Assembly: GCF_030347395.1 (NCBI RefSeq)
Contig: NZ_CP128170.1
Span: 62,001-126,000, forward strand
Direction of reading: 5' to 3'
Origin: Microbacterium sp. ET2
Lineage (GTDB): Bacteria > Actinomycetota > Actinomycetes > Actinomycetales > Microbacteriaceae
Length of the DNA: 64,000 bases
This document shows, in pieces, positions 55,671-63,681 of the stretch. The notes under the pieces were generated by a model. It searched no databases. It was not told the DNA's origin and worked only from the letters and a program-made list of their open reading frames with translations. Position numbers and translations under genes: made by a program. The first letter of the stretch is position 1, and every line of letters starts with the position of its first letter.

Positions 55671-55712
55671 GTTCCTCCGGGGTGCGGAATGTCCACCTCA
55701 CCCCGGAGGAAC
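55671..55712 (-). terminator. rpsB-tsf intergenic hairpin (attenuator-like)
   Basis: Perfect 14-bp inverted repeat GTTCCTCCGGGGTG / CACCCCGGAGGAAC with a 14-nt loop, 6 nt after the rpsB stop. No T run follows on the minus strand, so partial attenuation or mRNA processing is more likely than full termination. Confidence 0.55.
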
Positions 55713-55718
55713 GACGGC

Positions 55719-56684
55719 CTACTTCTCGGTGGCCTCGTCGGCGACGGCCTCGGGGGCGTCAGCGGCCTCCGCGCCCGGCTCGGGGGTCTCGGCGGCCTCC
55801 GCGCCCGGCTCGGGCGTCTCGGCGGTCTCGACGGCGACGACCTCCTCCGCGGCGGCTGCTCCGGCTTCGTCGGCGGCGGTCTCTGTCGCAGCGACCGAGA
55901 CGTCGGCGGCGCCCGTGACCGTCGAGCCCTGCTCGAGGAGCTCGCGCTCCCACTCGGCGAGCGGCTCGGCGGCCTCGTCGGCGTCTGCGGGCTGGTGGCG
56001 CTGGATCAGGCCCTCGGCAGCGGCGTCGGCGATGATCCGCGTCAACAGCGACACCGAGCGGATGGCGTCGTCGTTGCCGGGGATGGGGTACTGGAACTCG
56101 TCAGGGTCGGCGTTGGTGTCGAGGATGCCGATGATCGGGATGCCGAGCTTCGTGGCCTCATCGACGGCGAGGTGCTCGCGCTTGGCGTCCACGACCCAGA
56201 TCGCCGAAGGCGTCTTGGACATGTTGCGGATACCGCCGAGCGACTTGTGCAGCTTGTCGAGCTCGCGCTTCTTCAGCAGCAGTTCCTTCTTGGTGAAGCC
56301 GCTCTCCGCCGGGTTGTCGTAGTCGAGCTCTTCGAGTTCCTTCATGCGCGCCAGGCGCTTGGACACCGTCTGGAAGTTGGTGAGGAGTCCACCGAGCCAG
56401 CGCTGGTTGACGTAGGGCTGGCCGACGCGGGTCGCCTGCTCGGCGATGACTTCCTGGGCCTGCTTCTTCGTCCCGACGAACAGGACGGTCCCACCGTGTG
56501 CGACGGTCTCCTTGACGAACTCGTACGCCTTGTCGATGTACGACAGCGACTGCTGGAGGTCGATGATGTGGATGCCACTGCGCTCCGTGAGGATGAAGCG
56601 CTTGACCTTCGGATTCCACCGACGGGTCTGGTGTCCGAAGTGAACGCCGCTGTCGAGCAGCTGGCGGATGGTGACGACGGCCAT
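55719..56684 (-). CDS. rpsB: 30S ribosomal protein S2
   Basis: 321 residues. The S2 core (1-235) is standard: [47 protein letters not shown] and [18 protein letters not shown] 75-80-residue acidic Ala/Glu/Pro tail (about 243-321) extends beyond the bacterial average and holds a tandem 10-residue repeat. The ATG of [10 protein letters not shown] has AAGGAG. First gene of rpsB-tsf; the leader is long (see the intergenic entry). Confidence 0.97.
   Translation of the reverse strand: MAVVTIRQLLDSGVHFGHQTRRWNPKVKRFILTERSGIHIIDLQQSLSYIDKAYEFVKETVAHGGTVLFVGTKKQAQEVIAEQATRVGQPYVNQRWLGGLLTNFQTVSKRLARMKELEELDYDNPAESGFTKKELLLKKRELDKLHKSLGGIRNMSKTPSAIWVVDAKREHLAVDEATKLGIPIIGILDTNADPDEFQYPIPGNDDAIRSVSLLTRIIADAAAEGLIQRHQPADADEAAEPLAEWERELLEQGSTVTGAADVSVAATETAADEAGAAAAEEVVAVETAETPEPGAEAAETPEPGAEAADAPEAVADEATEK
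55762..55821. repeat. tandem 30-bp duplication in the rpsB tail
   Basis: Two adjacent 30-bp copies (55762-55791 and 55792-55821) differing at one base, encoding [10 protein letters not shown] twice on the minus strand. Recent in-frame duplication in a disordered acidic tail. Confidence 0.75.
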
Positions 56685-57009
56685 GGCCGTTCTCCTTCTC
56701 TGGCGCAGTCGCGCCGTTTCGGTTTTCCTCCCGGTCGATCGACCGGTGATGCCTGGTACCCGACCGCCTTCCGCTCGCACGCGACGATGTCGGGTGGAGA
56801 CCGTGGGAAGGATGCCGCGCACCGCGGGACCGGAGTCGTCGCGGCGCGCTGAGGGCACGCGTAGTCACCCCGAGGTCGGGGTGCGAAGGAGAGTCTATCA
56901 GCGTCGTGGTGCCCGCGTCCTCTCCTCCCCACGCGCGGGCACGTGTCACGACTCCACAGATCCGTTCGCGCCCGGCCCTTCGCGTGGCTGGGTGAGCGAC
57001 CCTTGCCCC
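56685..57009. promoter_or_regulatory. rpsB leader and divergent promoter region (325 bp, no gene)
   Basis: Non-coding gap between rpsB (minus) and the M23-like gene (plus). A TAGACT hexamer (complement of 56892-56897) is the likely rpsB -10, which would give a leader of about 200 nt. Within that leader are a hairpin CACCCCGA/TCGGGGTG (56868-56885) and the palindrome CGGTCGATCGACCG (about 56730-56743). Structured long leaders of r-protein operons often mediate autoregulation; for S2 here this is inference. No tRNA or small ORF with an RBS was found. Confidence 0.5.
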
Positions 57010-57576
57010 ATGTCCTCGCGTGCGCCGTCACACCGACAGCACCGGACTGGTCGGCCAGCAGGATTCCGGCTGGCTGTCGTCCTCGGTTCCGCCCTCGCGG
57101 TCGCAGGCCTCAGTCCTGCCGGCGCGGCGGTTCCCGACGACGATGTGTCGATTCCCCTGGTGGAGACCTGGGGATGGCCGCTCATCCCGTTCCGACTCGT
57201 CAGTCCCTATATCGCGCCCGCGCACGAGTACGCACCGGGCCATCGAGGGATCGACATCGCCCCGGTCGGGTCCCCCGCATCGGCGGATGTCGTCGCGCCT
57301 GCCGACGGGGTGATCGCCTTCACCGGACAGGTGGCCGGGCGTCCTGTGGTCACGATCGACCATGGGAAGGGGTTCGTCTCCACGTTGGAACCCGCCGCCG
57401 GCGTCGTCCCGCCGGGAACGGCGGTCGAACGCGGGGATGTCGTCGCCGCCCTGGCGGAGGGCGGTCACAGTGCGCCGGGCACCCTCCACTTCGGTGTGCG
57501 GTGGGACGGCGCCTACATCAACCCGATGCTGCTCCTCGGAGGTGTGCCGCGCGCGGTCCTCCTCCCGTGCTGCTGA
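57010..57576 (+). CDS. M23-like (LytM) peptidase domain protein, probably non-catalytic
   Basis: 188 residues. Signal peptide (FRLAVVLGSALAVAGLSPAGA, about 20-40), then a short LytM domain. HRGID retains the HxxxD zinc ligands and TLHFGVRW the last zinc His, but the HxH first His is Thr and the usual mid-domain catalytic His after DHGKGFVSTLEP is absent. It may therefore act as a LytM-type amidase activator or binding protein and not a peptidase. The start is uncertain: ATG 57010 or GTG 56992, neither with a good RBS. An M23 gene between xerC and rpsB is conserved in actinobacteria. Confidence 0.8.
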   Translation: MSSRAPSHRQHRTGRPAGFRLAVVLGSALAVAGLSPAGAAVPDDDVSIPLVETWGWPLIPFRLVSPYIAPAHEYAPGHRGIDIAPVGSPASADVVAPADGVIAFTGQVAGRPVVTIDHGKGFVSTLEPAAGVVPPGTAVERGDVVAALAEGGHSAPGTLHFGVRWDGAYINPMLLLGGVPRAVLLPCC

Positions 57577-57588
57577 GGATGCGGCGGA

Positions 57589-58500
57589 TCAGGCCCGGGG
57601 ATGCGCCAGACGGTAGGACGCGGTGAGACGTTCGTGCGAGACGTGGGTGTAGATCTGCGTCGTGCCGAGGCTCTCGTGACCGAGGATCTCCTGGACGCTG
57701 CGCAGGTCGGCACCACCGTCGAGGAGGTGGGTGGCGGCGCTGTGCCGCAGGGCGTGGGGGCCGACGGGTCTTCCGACGAGGGGGCCGACCGTCCGGGCGA
57801 CGAGGTCGTACACGGCGCGCGGGCCGAGCCGTCCGCCGCGCGCCCCGAGAAAGAGCGCCGCCTGTGCACCGGCTCTATCCTCGAGTCGCGCGAGGAGTGC
57901 GGGCCGCGCCCGCACGAGCCACGCGTCCAGGGCCGCGGCGGCGGGCCCGCCGAACGGGACGACGCGCTCCTTGGCTCCTTTGCCCCACACCCGCAGGGTG
58001 CGCCGATCGCGATCGACGTCGTCGCTGTCGAGACCGCAGAGTTCTGAGACTCGGATGCCGGCCCCGTAGAGGAGCTCGAGAATCGCGTGGTCGCGCAGCG
58101 CGAGAGGGTCTCCGGTCTCCGATGCTGCGGCTCCCAGCTCGGCGAGCACCTCGGCGAGTGCGACAGCGGGGGCGACCGTCGGCAGAGTTCGTCCGCGTTT
58201 CGGGGTGAGCAGACGCGAGGCGGGGTCGGTCGGCAGGTCGCCGTCGGCCACCGCCCAGGCGAACAGTCCCCGCGCCGACGCAGCCCGCCGTGCCAGGGTC
58301 GCGCGGGAGGCCCCGCTCTGCTGAACGTGCCAGAGCCACTCGCGCAGATCCTCGCGAGTGATCTCGCCGATCTCGGGGTCGTCCAGGATGTGGGTGAGGT
58401 CGCGCAGATCGCTGCGGTACGCGCGGACCGTCGCCGGGGACAGCCGCCGGACGTCGCGCAGGTGCGCCAGGTGACGTTCGATGACCGCGGAGAGCCGCAT
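57589..58500 (-). CDS. xerC: tyrosine recombinase XerC
   Basis: 303-residue site-specific recombinase that, with XerD, resolves chromosome dimers at dif. N-terminal SAM-like core-binding domain (about 1-90) and C-terminal catalytic domain with Arg in LYGAGIRVSELCGL, Lys in VWGKGAKERVVP, HALRHSAATHLLDGG (His-x-x-Arg), the His in LGHESLGTT and nucleophile Tyr in QIYTHV. No phage genes are near, and length and context fit the housekeeping enzyme. GTG 58503 directly precedes the chosen ATG. Confidence 0.95.
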   Translation of the reverse strand: MRLSAVIERHLAHLRDVRRLSPATVRAYRSDLRDLTHILDDPEIGEITREDLREWLWHVQQSGASRATLARRAASARGLFAWAVADGDLPTDPASRLLTPKRGRTLPTVAPAVALAEVLAELGAAASETGDPLALRDHAILELLYGAGIRVSELCGLDSDDVDRDRRTLRVWGKGAKERVVPFGGPAAAALDAWLVRARPALLARLEDRAGAQAALFLGARGGRLGPRAVYDLVARTVGPLVGRPVGPHALRHSAATHLLDGGADLRSVQEILGHESLGTTQIYTHVSHERLTASYRLAHPRA

Positions 58501-58554
58501 CACCCCAGAATGCCCGATGCGCTCCGAGCGCAGCGACGCCGCGCGGCGGAGCGC

Positions 58555-59745
58555 TCATCGCTTCCAGGAAGCGACCCGGCGCCATCCGCTCCTGCCGCGC
58601 TCCACGCCTCCGGAGAGAGCGAGGATCCCGAGCTCCGCTTCGACCTCCGCCGGTGCCAGGCCGCAGGACCGTGCGATCTGGGTGAGGTCCCTCTCCGCTC
58701 GGACGCTGAGTGCATCCATGACGCGCGTGGTCCGGTCGGTGCGGTTTCCGTTCACCGCCGGGAGGAGCGTCCCGTCCTCCCAGCCGAGGAGCTCGCGGAC
58801 ATCGTCCGCGGAGGTGATGCAGCGCGCGTCGTAGTCCCGCATGAGCCGATGACACCCCGCCGAGGCGGTGCTGGTGATCGGCCCGGGCACCGCGCCGAGT
58901 GGCCTCCCCAGGGACGCGGCATGACCGGCTGTGTTGAGCGAGCCGCTTCGCCACCCCGCCTCGACGACGACGGTCGCATCGGAGATCGCCGCGATCAGCC
59001 GGTTCCGCTGGAGGAACCGCCACTTCGTCGGCGCCGCACCGCACGGGGCTTCGCTGATGACCGCACCCGAGGTGGCGATCCGATCGATCAGCTGGCTGTG
59101 ACCGGCGGGATAAGGACGGTCAGCGCCGCCGGCGAGGAAAGCCAGGGTGGTGCCGCCGACGGAGAGCGCAGCTCGGTGGGCGGCGCCGTCGATGCCGTAC
59201 GCCGCGCCGGACACCACCGTTGTTCCGGAACCGGCGAGGTCTGCGGCGAGCTCTCCGGCGACGTGCTCGCCGTAGCCGGTTGCCGCGCGCGCCCCGACCA
59301 ACGCGACCGCACCGCCCGCCGGTCTCAGCAGCTCGTCGCTTCCGCGCACCCAGAGCACGACGGGCCGATGCGATCCGAGGTCGTCCACGGGCGCGGGCCA
59401 CGACGGGTCCCCCGGGACGATGAGATGCACGCCGGCGCGGGCTGCAGCAGCGCACGCCTCAGCGATGCCCTCCGGCCGCCACCGCGGCATCCAGCGCTCC
59501 CGGCCCCGATCCACGTCCGCCGAAAGGTGCGCGGGGGCGGGGAGCCCGCGCACCGCGATCTCGAGCGCCTGAGCGGCGCCGCACTCCGCGATGAGGGCAC
59601 CGGCGGGCCCGTCACCGGGTTCGGTGAGAAGGTTCCACGCCACCCGCGCCCACGTGTCGAGCACGTCGGGGCCGGACCTACCCGCTCCGCGGGCGCCCGC
59701 CAGGGCACGTCTGGCGGTGTCGGAGGACACCGGCCACGAGCTCAC
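58555..59745 (-). CDS. dprA: DNA processing protein DprA
   Basis: 396 residues. In transformable bacteria it loads RecA on incoming ssDNA. The Rossmann-like core has VALVGARAATGYGEHVA, TTVVSGAAYGIDGAAHRAA, FLAGGADRPYPAGHSQLI, RFLQRNRLIAAISDATVVVE and AGHAASLGRPLGAVPGPI, all typical. A C-terminal winged-helix (DLTQIARSCGLAPAEVEAEL) follows. The GTG at 59745 overlaps the yifB stop by 4 nt. No comEA/comEC genes are in the window, so competence cannot be judged. Confidence 0.95.
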   Translation of the reverse strand: MSSWPVSSDTARRALAGARGAGRSGPDVLDTWARVAWNLLTEPGDGPAGALIAECGAAQALEIAVRGLPAPAHLSADVDRGRERWMPRWRPEGIAEACAAAARAGVHLIVPGDPSWPAPVDDLGSHRPVVLWVRGSDELLRPAGGAVALVGARAATGYGEHVAGELAADLAGSGTTVVSGAAYGIDGAAHRAALSVGGTTLAFLAGGADRPYPAGHSQLIDRIATSGAVISEAPCGAAPTKWRFLQRNRLIAAISDATVVVEAGWRSGSLNTAGHAASLGRPLGAVPGPITSTASAGCHRLMRDYDARCITSADDVRELLGWEDGTLLPAVNGNRTDRTTRVMDALSVRAERDLTQIARSCGLAPAEVEAELGILALSGGVERGRSGWRRVASWKR

Positions 59746-61268
59746 GCGGTCACCCCCTTCTTCAGGAACAGAGCGCGTCCGATGTCCTCGACGCTCAGTT
59801 GGGGGCGACCGCCGAGGTCGGCCAGCGACCAGGCGACCCTGAGGACGCGGTCGTAGCCGCGCAGGGTCAGCGCGCCACGATGGAGCGCGGCATCGAGGGG
59901 TCGGCGGATGATCGGGGATGGTGCGGCCGGTCCCCGCCGAAGCCAGCTCCCCGAGACGTCGGCATTCGTTCGCCACGGGGTGTCGCGGAGGCGATGCGCA
60001 GCGCGTCCGCGCGCTTCCTGCACCTGAGCGTGTGCGGCGGCGGTCGTGGTGCCCCCGACATCGCCCTGTCCGGGAGCGACCGAAACCCGACGCATGGACA
60101 GTTCGATGTCGATCCGGTCCAGCAGCGGGCCGGAGAGCCGTCCGAGATAGCGACGGATGGCGACGGGCGGACAGACACACGCCCCGCCGGGCACGGCGAA
60201 CTGTCCGCAAGGACACGGGTTGGTCGCCGCAACGAGCTGGAAGCGCGCCGGAAACTCCGCCACCGCCCCGGCCCGGTGGATGGTGATGCGCCCGCTCTCC
60301 AGGGGCTGGCGCAATGCGTCCAGCGCGTGCGCGGGAAACTCCCCCGCCTCATCGAGGAACAGGATGCCGGTTGCTGCGCGGGCGATCGCGCCCGGCCGGA
60401 TGATCCGGGATCCCCCGCCGACCAGCGCAGCCACGCTCGCGCTGTGGTGAGGGGCTTCGAAGGGCGGGGTACGTCGAAGGGCGGAGACGACTTCGCCGCC
60501 GAGCGACCGGACGGATGCCGCCAGGAGAGCAGCCTCCTCGTCGAGAGGAGGCAGGATGCCGGGAAGACGCCGCGCCAGCATCGTCTTGCCCGCCCCCGGA
60601 GGACCGCTCATGAGGATGTGATGACCCCCGGCGGCGGCGACGATGAGGGCGCTCACCGCTTCGCGTTGGCCTACCACGTCTGCCAGTTCGAGAGCTTCCC
60701 CCGCCCTCTCCTCGGGGCGCTCGGTCGCAACCGCGGGCTGCTCGGGTACCGCGACGGATGCGCCGTGGAAGGCGACCACCTCAGCGATGTTGACGGCGCC
60801 GAGCACTTTCATCCCGGTCACCAGCTGCGCCTCCTCGCGGTTGGCATGAGGCACCACTGCGCGGCGGATGCCCTTTCGGGCGGCGGCGAGAACGGCGGGC
60901 AGGACGCCCGGGACCGGACGGAGGCGTCCGTCCAACCCGAGTTCGCCGATGTGCACCGTGGCGTCGAGCGATTTGCGCGACAGCGGAAGCTCGGTCGCGA
61001 TCGCTGCGACCGCGATCGCGACGTCGAATCCGGACCCGTTCTTGGGCAGGCTCGCGGGCGACAGGTTGACGGTGAGCTTGCGTCGCGGCAGCGTCAGCCC
61101 ATTGTTCGCGCAGGCGTTGTGGACCCGCTGAACGGCCTCTCCGAGCGATTTGTCGGGCAAGCCGATGATCCGGAAGTCGGGAGTCTGCTGCGAGAGGTCG
61201 GCCTCGACCTCGACGAGGGCCCCGTCCAGTCCCGTGAGAGCGACGGCCCGGGTGCGGACCACGGTCAT
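59742..61268 (-). CDS. comM: YifB/ComM family Mg-chelatase-like AAA ATPase
   Basis: 508 residues. An N-terminal Lon-protease-like domain (FRIIGLPDKSLGEAVQRV) precedes the AAA+ Mg-chelatase core with Walker A SGPPGAGKTMLA (about 233-244), FLDEAGEF Walker B, and a C-terminal Mg-chelatase domain; a four-Cys element NPCPCGQF ... CVCPP lies after the ATPase core. In Vibrio/Haemophilus ComM is a branch-migration helicase in transformation. The ATG overlaps the yraN stop (ATGA) and its stop overlaps dprA (GTGA). Confidence 0.95.
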   Translation of the reverse strand: MTVVRTRAVALTGLDGALVEVEADLSQQTPDFRIIGLPDKSLGEAVQRVHNACANNGLTLPRRKLTVNLSPASLPKNGSGFDVAIAVAAIATELPLSRKSLDATVHIGELGLDGRLRPVPGVLPAVLAAARKGIRRAVVPHANREEAQLVTGMKVLGAVNIAEVVAFHGASVAVPEQPAVATERPEERAGEALELADVVGQREAVSALIVAAAGGHHILMSGPPGAGKTMLARRLPGILPPLDEEAALLAASVRSLGGEVVSALRRTPPFEAPHHSASVAALVGGGSRIIRPGAIARAATGILFLDEAGEFPAHALDALRQPLESGRITIHRAGAVAEFPARFQLVAATNPCPCGQFAVPGGACVCPPVAIRRYLGRLSGPLLDRIDIELSMRRVSVAPGQGDVGGTTTAAAHAQVQEARGRAAHRLRDTPWRTNADVSGSWLRRGPAAPSPIIRRPLDAALHRGALTLRGYDRVLRVAWSLADLGGRPQLSVEDIGRALFLKKGVTA

Positions 61269-61648
61269 CGCAGATCCCGCAGGTGCTCGATCGTCGCCGT
61301 TCGAGGATCGGGTCCGAGGACCGACACGGCGTCGAGTCTGAGGCGGCGCCCCTGGGCCTGTTCGGGGTGGGCCGCGATCCACGCCATCGCCAGGCGCCAC
61401 AGCCGCAGGCGCTTGCGAGCGTCGACCGCTTCGAGGGGATGACCGAAGTCCTCGCCGCGCCGGGTCTTGACCTCGACCACGACGAGGTCAAGACCATCCT
61501 CGGCGACGACATCGATCTCTCCCGCGGCACACCGCCAGTTGCGCGCGATCACGCGCCATCCCTGCTCCTGGAGATATGCCGCTGCGCGCTCTTCGCCGGC
61601 TCTGCCGACCTCGTCCTTGACTGCCATGCTCCGATCGTGATCGGTCAT
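61265..61648 (-). CDS. YraN family protein (UPF0102)
   Basis: 127-residue endonuclease-like fold. The conserved pattern GRAGEERAAAYLQEQGW, RNWRCAAGEIDVVAED and LVVVEVKTRRGEDFG supplies the Glu/Asp-x(n)-Glu-x-Lys nuclease-type residues. The function is unproven but it is consistently linked to yifB, dprA and rnhB. The ATG at 61648 is used; MAVKDEVGR at 61627 is an alternative. Coupled to yifB by ATGA. Confidence 0.92.
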   Translation of the reverse strand: MTDHDRSMAVKDEVGRAGEERAAAYLQEQGWRVIARNWRCAAGEIDVVAEDGLDLVVVEVKTRRGEDFGHPLEAVDARKRLRLWRLAMAWIAAHPEQAQGRRLRLDAVSVLGPDPRTATIEHLRDLR

Positions 61649-61728
61649 GGCATCCCGCGGCTGCCGCCTTCCGGCATCCGTGCACAGAGACCGGACGAGG
61701 CTCGCTGTGCAGGAGAGGACGCGGCGCG

Positions 61729-62052
61729 TCAGCTGTCGAGCGAGAGCTCCTCAGGCAGCTGGAAATCGCGTCGGGATAGCTCTTCGACGTTGACGTCCTT
61801 GAAGGTCAGCACCCGCACCGCTTTCACGAACCGATCGGCGCGGTAGATGTCCCACACCCAGACGTCGTTCATCGTGATCTCGAAGTAGAAGTCGTGCTCG
61901 GTATCCCGGCGCACCACATTGACCTCATTGGCGAGGTAGAAGCGGCGCTCCGTCTCGATCACGTACGCGAACTGACCCACGACATCGCGGTACTCGCGGT
62001 ACAGTGCCAGCTCGAGCTCGCGGTCGTAGTCTTCGAATACCTCGTCGTCCAT
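61729..62052 (-). CDS. DUF2469 family protein
   Basis: 107 residues, acidic and well conserved in actinobacteria. The sequence EDYDRELELALYREYRDVV, TERRFYLANEVNVVRR and FYFEITMNDVWVWDIYRADR is the DUF2469 signature; function unknown. It occupies the usual position between rnhB and yraN. TAGAGT about 9 nt before the ATG suggests a near-leaderless transcript. Confidence 0.92.
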   Translation of the reverse strand: MDDEVFEDYDRELELALYREYRDVVGQFAYVIETERRFYLANEVNVVRRDTEHDFYFEITMNDVWVWDIYRADRFVKAVRVLTFKDVNVEELSRRDFQLPEELSLDS

Positions 62053-62113
62053 GGTGAGTCCACTCTAGATCGCCTGCGGTGGATCCACGCTCTGACCGCC
62101 GGCAGTGCCGATG

Positions 62114-62773
62114 TCAGAACAGTGTCGGTGCGTCCGCGATCGACCACGACGACCGGTGATGCCTGCTCAGACCGTGCGAGCGGATCGCCGCTCGGTGCTC
62201 GGGGCTCGCGTACCCCTTGTTTCGCAGCCATTGATATGCGGGTGACTCGTCGTGCAACCCCGTCATCAGCGTGTCGCGCGCGACTTTCGCGATGACCGAC
62301 GCCGCTGCGGCGCTGGCGCAGTCCCGGTCGGCCTTGATCACCGGACGCACCTGCAGGTCTCTCGCACCTGCCGGAGTGATGTAGTCGTAGTTGCCGTCGA
62401 GGATCACGATGGCCTCCTCCGCGATCACTCCGTGGGCGCGCAGATCCGCGAGCGCCCGGATCGTGGCAAGCCCCAGAGCACGCATGATGCCGATCTGGTC
62501 GATCTCGTCGGCCGAGGCCCATCCGACGGCGCTGGCTGCCACCCACGAGGCCGCTCTTGCCGCAACGGCCGGCCGGTGATGTTCGGGCACGAGTTTGGAA
62601 TCCCGCAGACCCTGCGGCACGCGCTTGCGCGATCGCGGCGCGTCGACGGCGACGGCCCCCACCGCCACCGGCCCCGCCAGGGCGCCGCGTCCGACCTCAT
62701 CGCAGGCGATGACGACCGGATGCTCACGGAGCAGCCGTCGCTCGAGGGTGAGGCGCGGTTCGATCACGGTCAC
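62114..62773 (-). CDS. rnhB: ribonuclease HII
   Basis: 219-residue nuclease that nicks RNA-DNA junctions and removes ribonucleotides from DNA. The DEDD carboxylates are visible: Asp-Glu in VIACDEVGRGALAGP (about 21-35), Asp in VILDGNYDYI, and the last Asp in IKADRDCASAAAASVIAKVARD. The GTG at 62773 overlaps the lepB stop by 4 nt, so the two are coupled, as in many actinobacteria. Confidence 0.96.
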   Translation of the reverse strand: MTVIEPRLTLERRLLREHPVVIACDEVGRGALAGPVAVGAVAVDAPRSRKRVPQGLRDSKLVPEHHRPAVAARAASWVAASAVGWASADEIDQIGIMRALGLATIRALADLRAHGVIAEEAIVILDGNYDYITPAGARDLQVRPVIKADRDCASAAAASVIAKVARDTLMTGLHDESPAYQWLRNKGYASPEHRAAIRSHGLSRHHRSSWSIADAPTLF

Positions 62774-63531
62774 GGCTGGTCGGCAGGCTCCGGGACCCCC
62801 GCGAAAACCTCGTGGTGGAAGTCCAGCAGCCCGAATCGGGGCAGCGGCCACGTCGTCAGGAATGCCCGGCCGACCACGTTCTCGAGCGGGACGAACCCCT
62901 CGCCCGGCTGGTCCTGGTTGAACCGCGAGTCCCGCGAGCTGTTGCGGTTGTCACCGAGCACCCACAGACGGTCCTCGGGCACGGTGACATCGAAATCCTC
63001 GGCCGAGGCGCGACTGACCCCGCCGGGGAGCTTGAGGTAGTCCATCTCGTCGATGGGGACATCGTTGATCGTGATCTGCCCGAGGGTGTTGCAACAGACC
63101 ACGTGGTCTCCCGGCAGTCCGATGATCCGCTTGACGAGATGGTCGTCGCTGTCCGGCGCGGCGAGACCGATGAGGGACAGGATCCACTCCGCACCGTCGA
63201 CGATCGGGCCGCGGCTCGGTGCCTCGGAGGGCGGCAGCCACCCACCCGGATCGCGGAACACCACGATGTCCCCACGCTCGTATCCCCCGAAACGCGGCGT
63301 CAGCTCATCGACGAGGATGCGGTCGTTGACGTTGAGGGTGTTCTCCATCGATCCCGACGGGATGTAGAACGACCGGACGACGAAGGTCTTGACGAGGAAG
63401 GACACCACGAGTGCGATGAGGACGATGATCAGGACGTCCCGGAGGAAGATGCCCCAGCCCCGCCTGCGGCCCTCGGGCTGCGACCTCCGGGAGGGGAAGC
63501 GGTCGGCCGTCGCGTGTTGCTCGGTGGTCAT
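62770..63531 (-). CDS. lepB: signal peptidase I
   Basis: 253-residue membrane serine protease that removes Sec/Tat signal peptides. One helix (about 29-50, DVLIIVLIALVVSFLVKTFV) follows a basic cytoplasmic N-tail. The nucleophile Ser61 is in YIPSGSMENTL and the general-base Lys134 in HLVKRIIGLPGDHV; box E is LWVLGDNRNSSRDSR. A Cys pair (HVVCCN) follows the Lys box. It sits downstream of rplS, separated by a hairpin. Confidence 0.96.
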   Translation of the reverse strand: MTTEQHATADRFPSRRSQPEGRRRGWGIFLRDVLIIVLIALVVSFLVKTFVVRSFYIPSGSMENTLNVNDRILVDELTPRFGGYERGDIVVFRDPGGWLPPSEAPSRGPIVDGAEWILSLIGLAAPDSDDHLVKRIIGLPGDHVVCCNTLGQITINDVPIDEMDYLKLPGGVSRASAEDFDVTVPEDRLWVLGDNRNSSRDSRFNQDQPGEGFVPLENVVGRAFLTTWPLPRFGLLDFHHEVFAGVPEPADQP

Positions 63532-63639
63532 CGGATCCTTCTCGGGGCCTCCCGCCCCGGTCGGTGCGGCGTCCTACCAGGGTGACACACTCGCGCGGAG
63601 TCGTCGGTCCGCCGATGCGGGGAATATCCCGCGAACGCC

Positions 63640-63667
63640 GAACGCCCCGGCGATGACCGGGGCGTTC
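63640..63667 (-). terminator. hairpin after rplS
   Basis: 11-bp stem GAACGCCCCGG / CCGGGGCGTTC with a 6-nt loop, 15 nt after the rplS stop codon. No T run follows on the minus strand. Confidence 0.6.
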
Positions 63668-63681
63668 GACCTTCAGCGCGC

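Noticed and set aside
56731..56742. GGTCGATCGACC palindrome as a LexA/SOS box
   Set aside because: Actinobacterial SOS boxes are TCGAAC-N4-GTTCGA-like; this lacks the spacer and lies in a ribosomal protein leader.
57589..58500. Tyrosine recombinase as a mobile-element integrase beside tRNAs
   Set aside because: Length, motifs and the dprA-xerC-rpsB setting fit housekeeping XerC; no att repeats or cargo genes were seen.
58555..61648. yraN-yifB-dprA as evidence of natural competence or a defence island
   Set aside because: These genes form a conserved housekeeping block in non-competent bacteria too; no comE or restriction genes are nearby.
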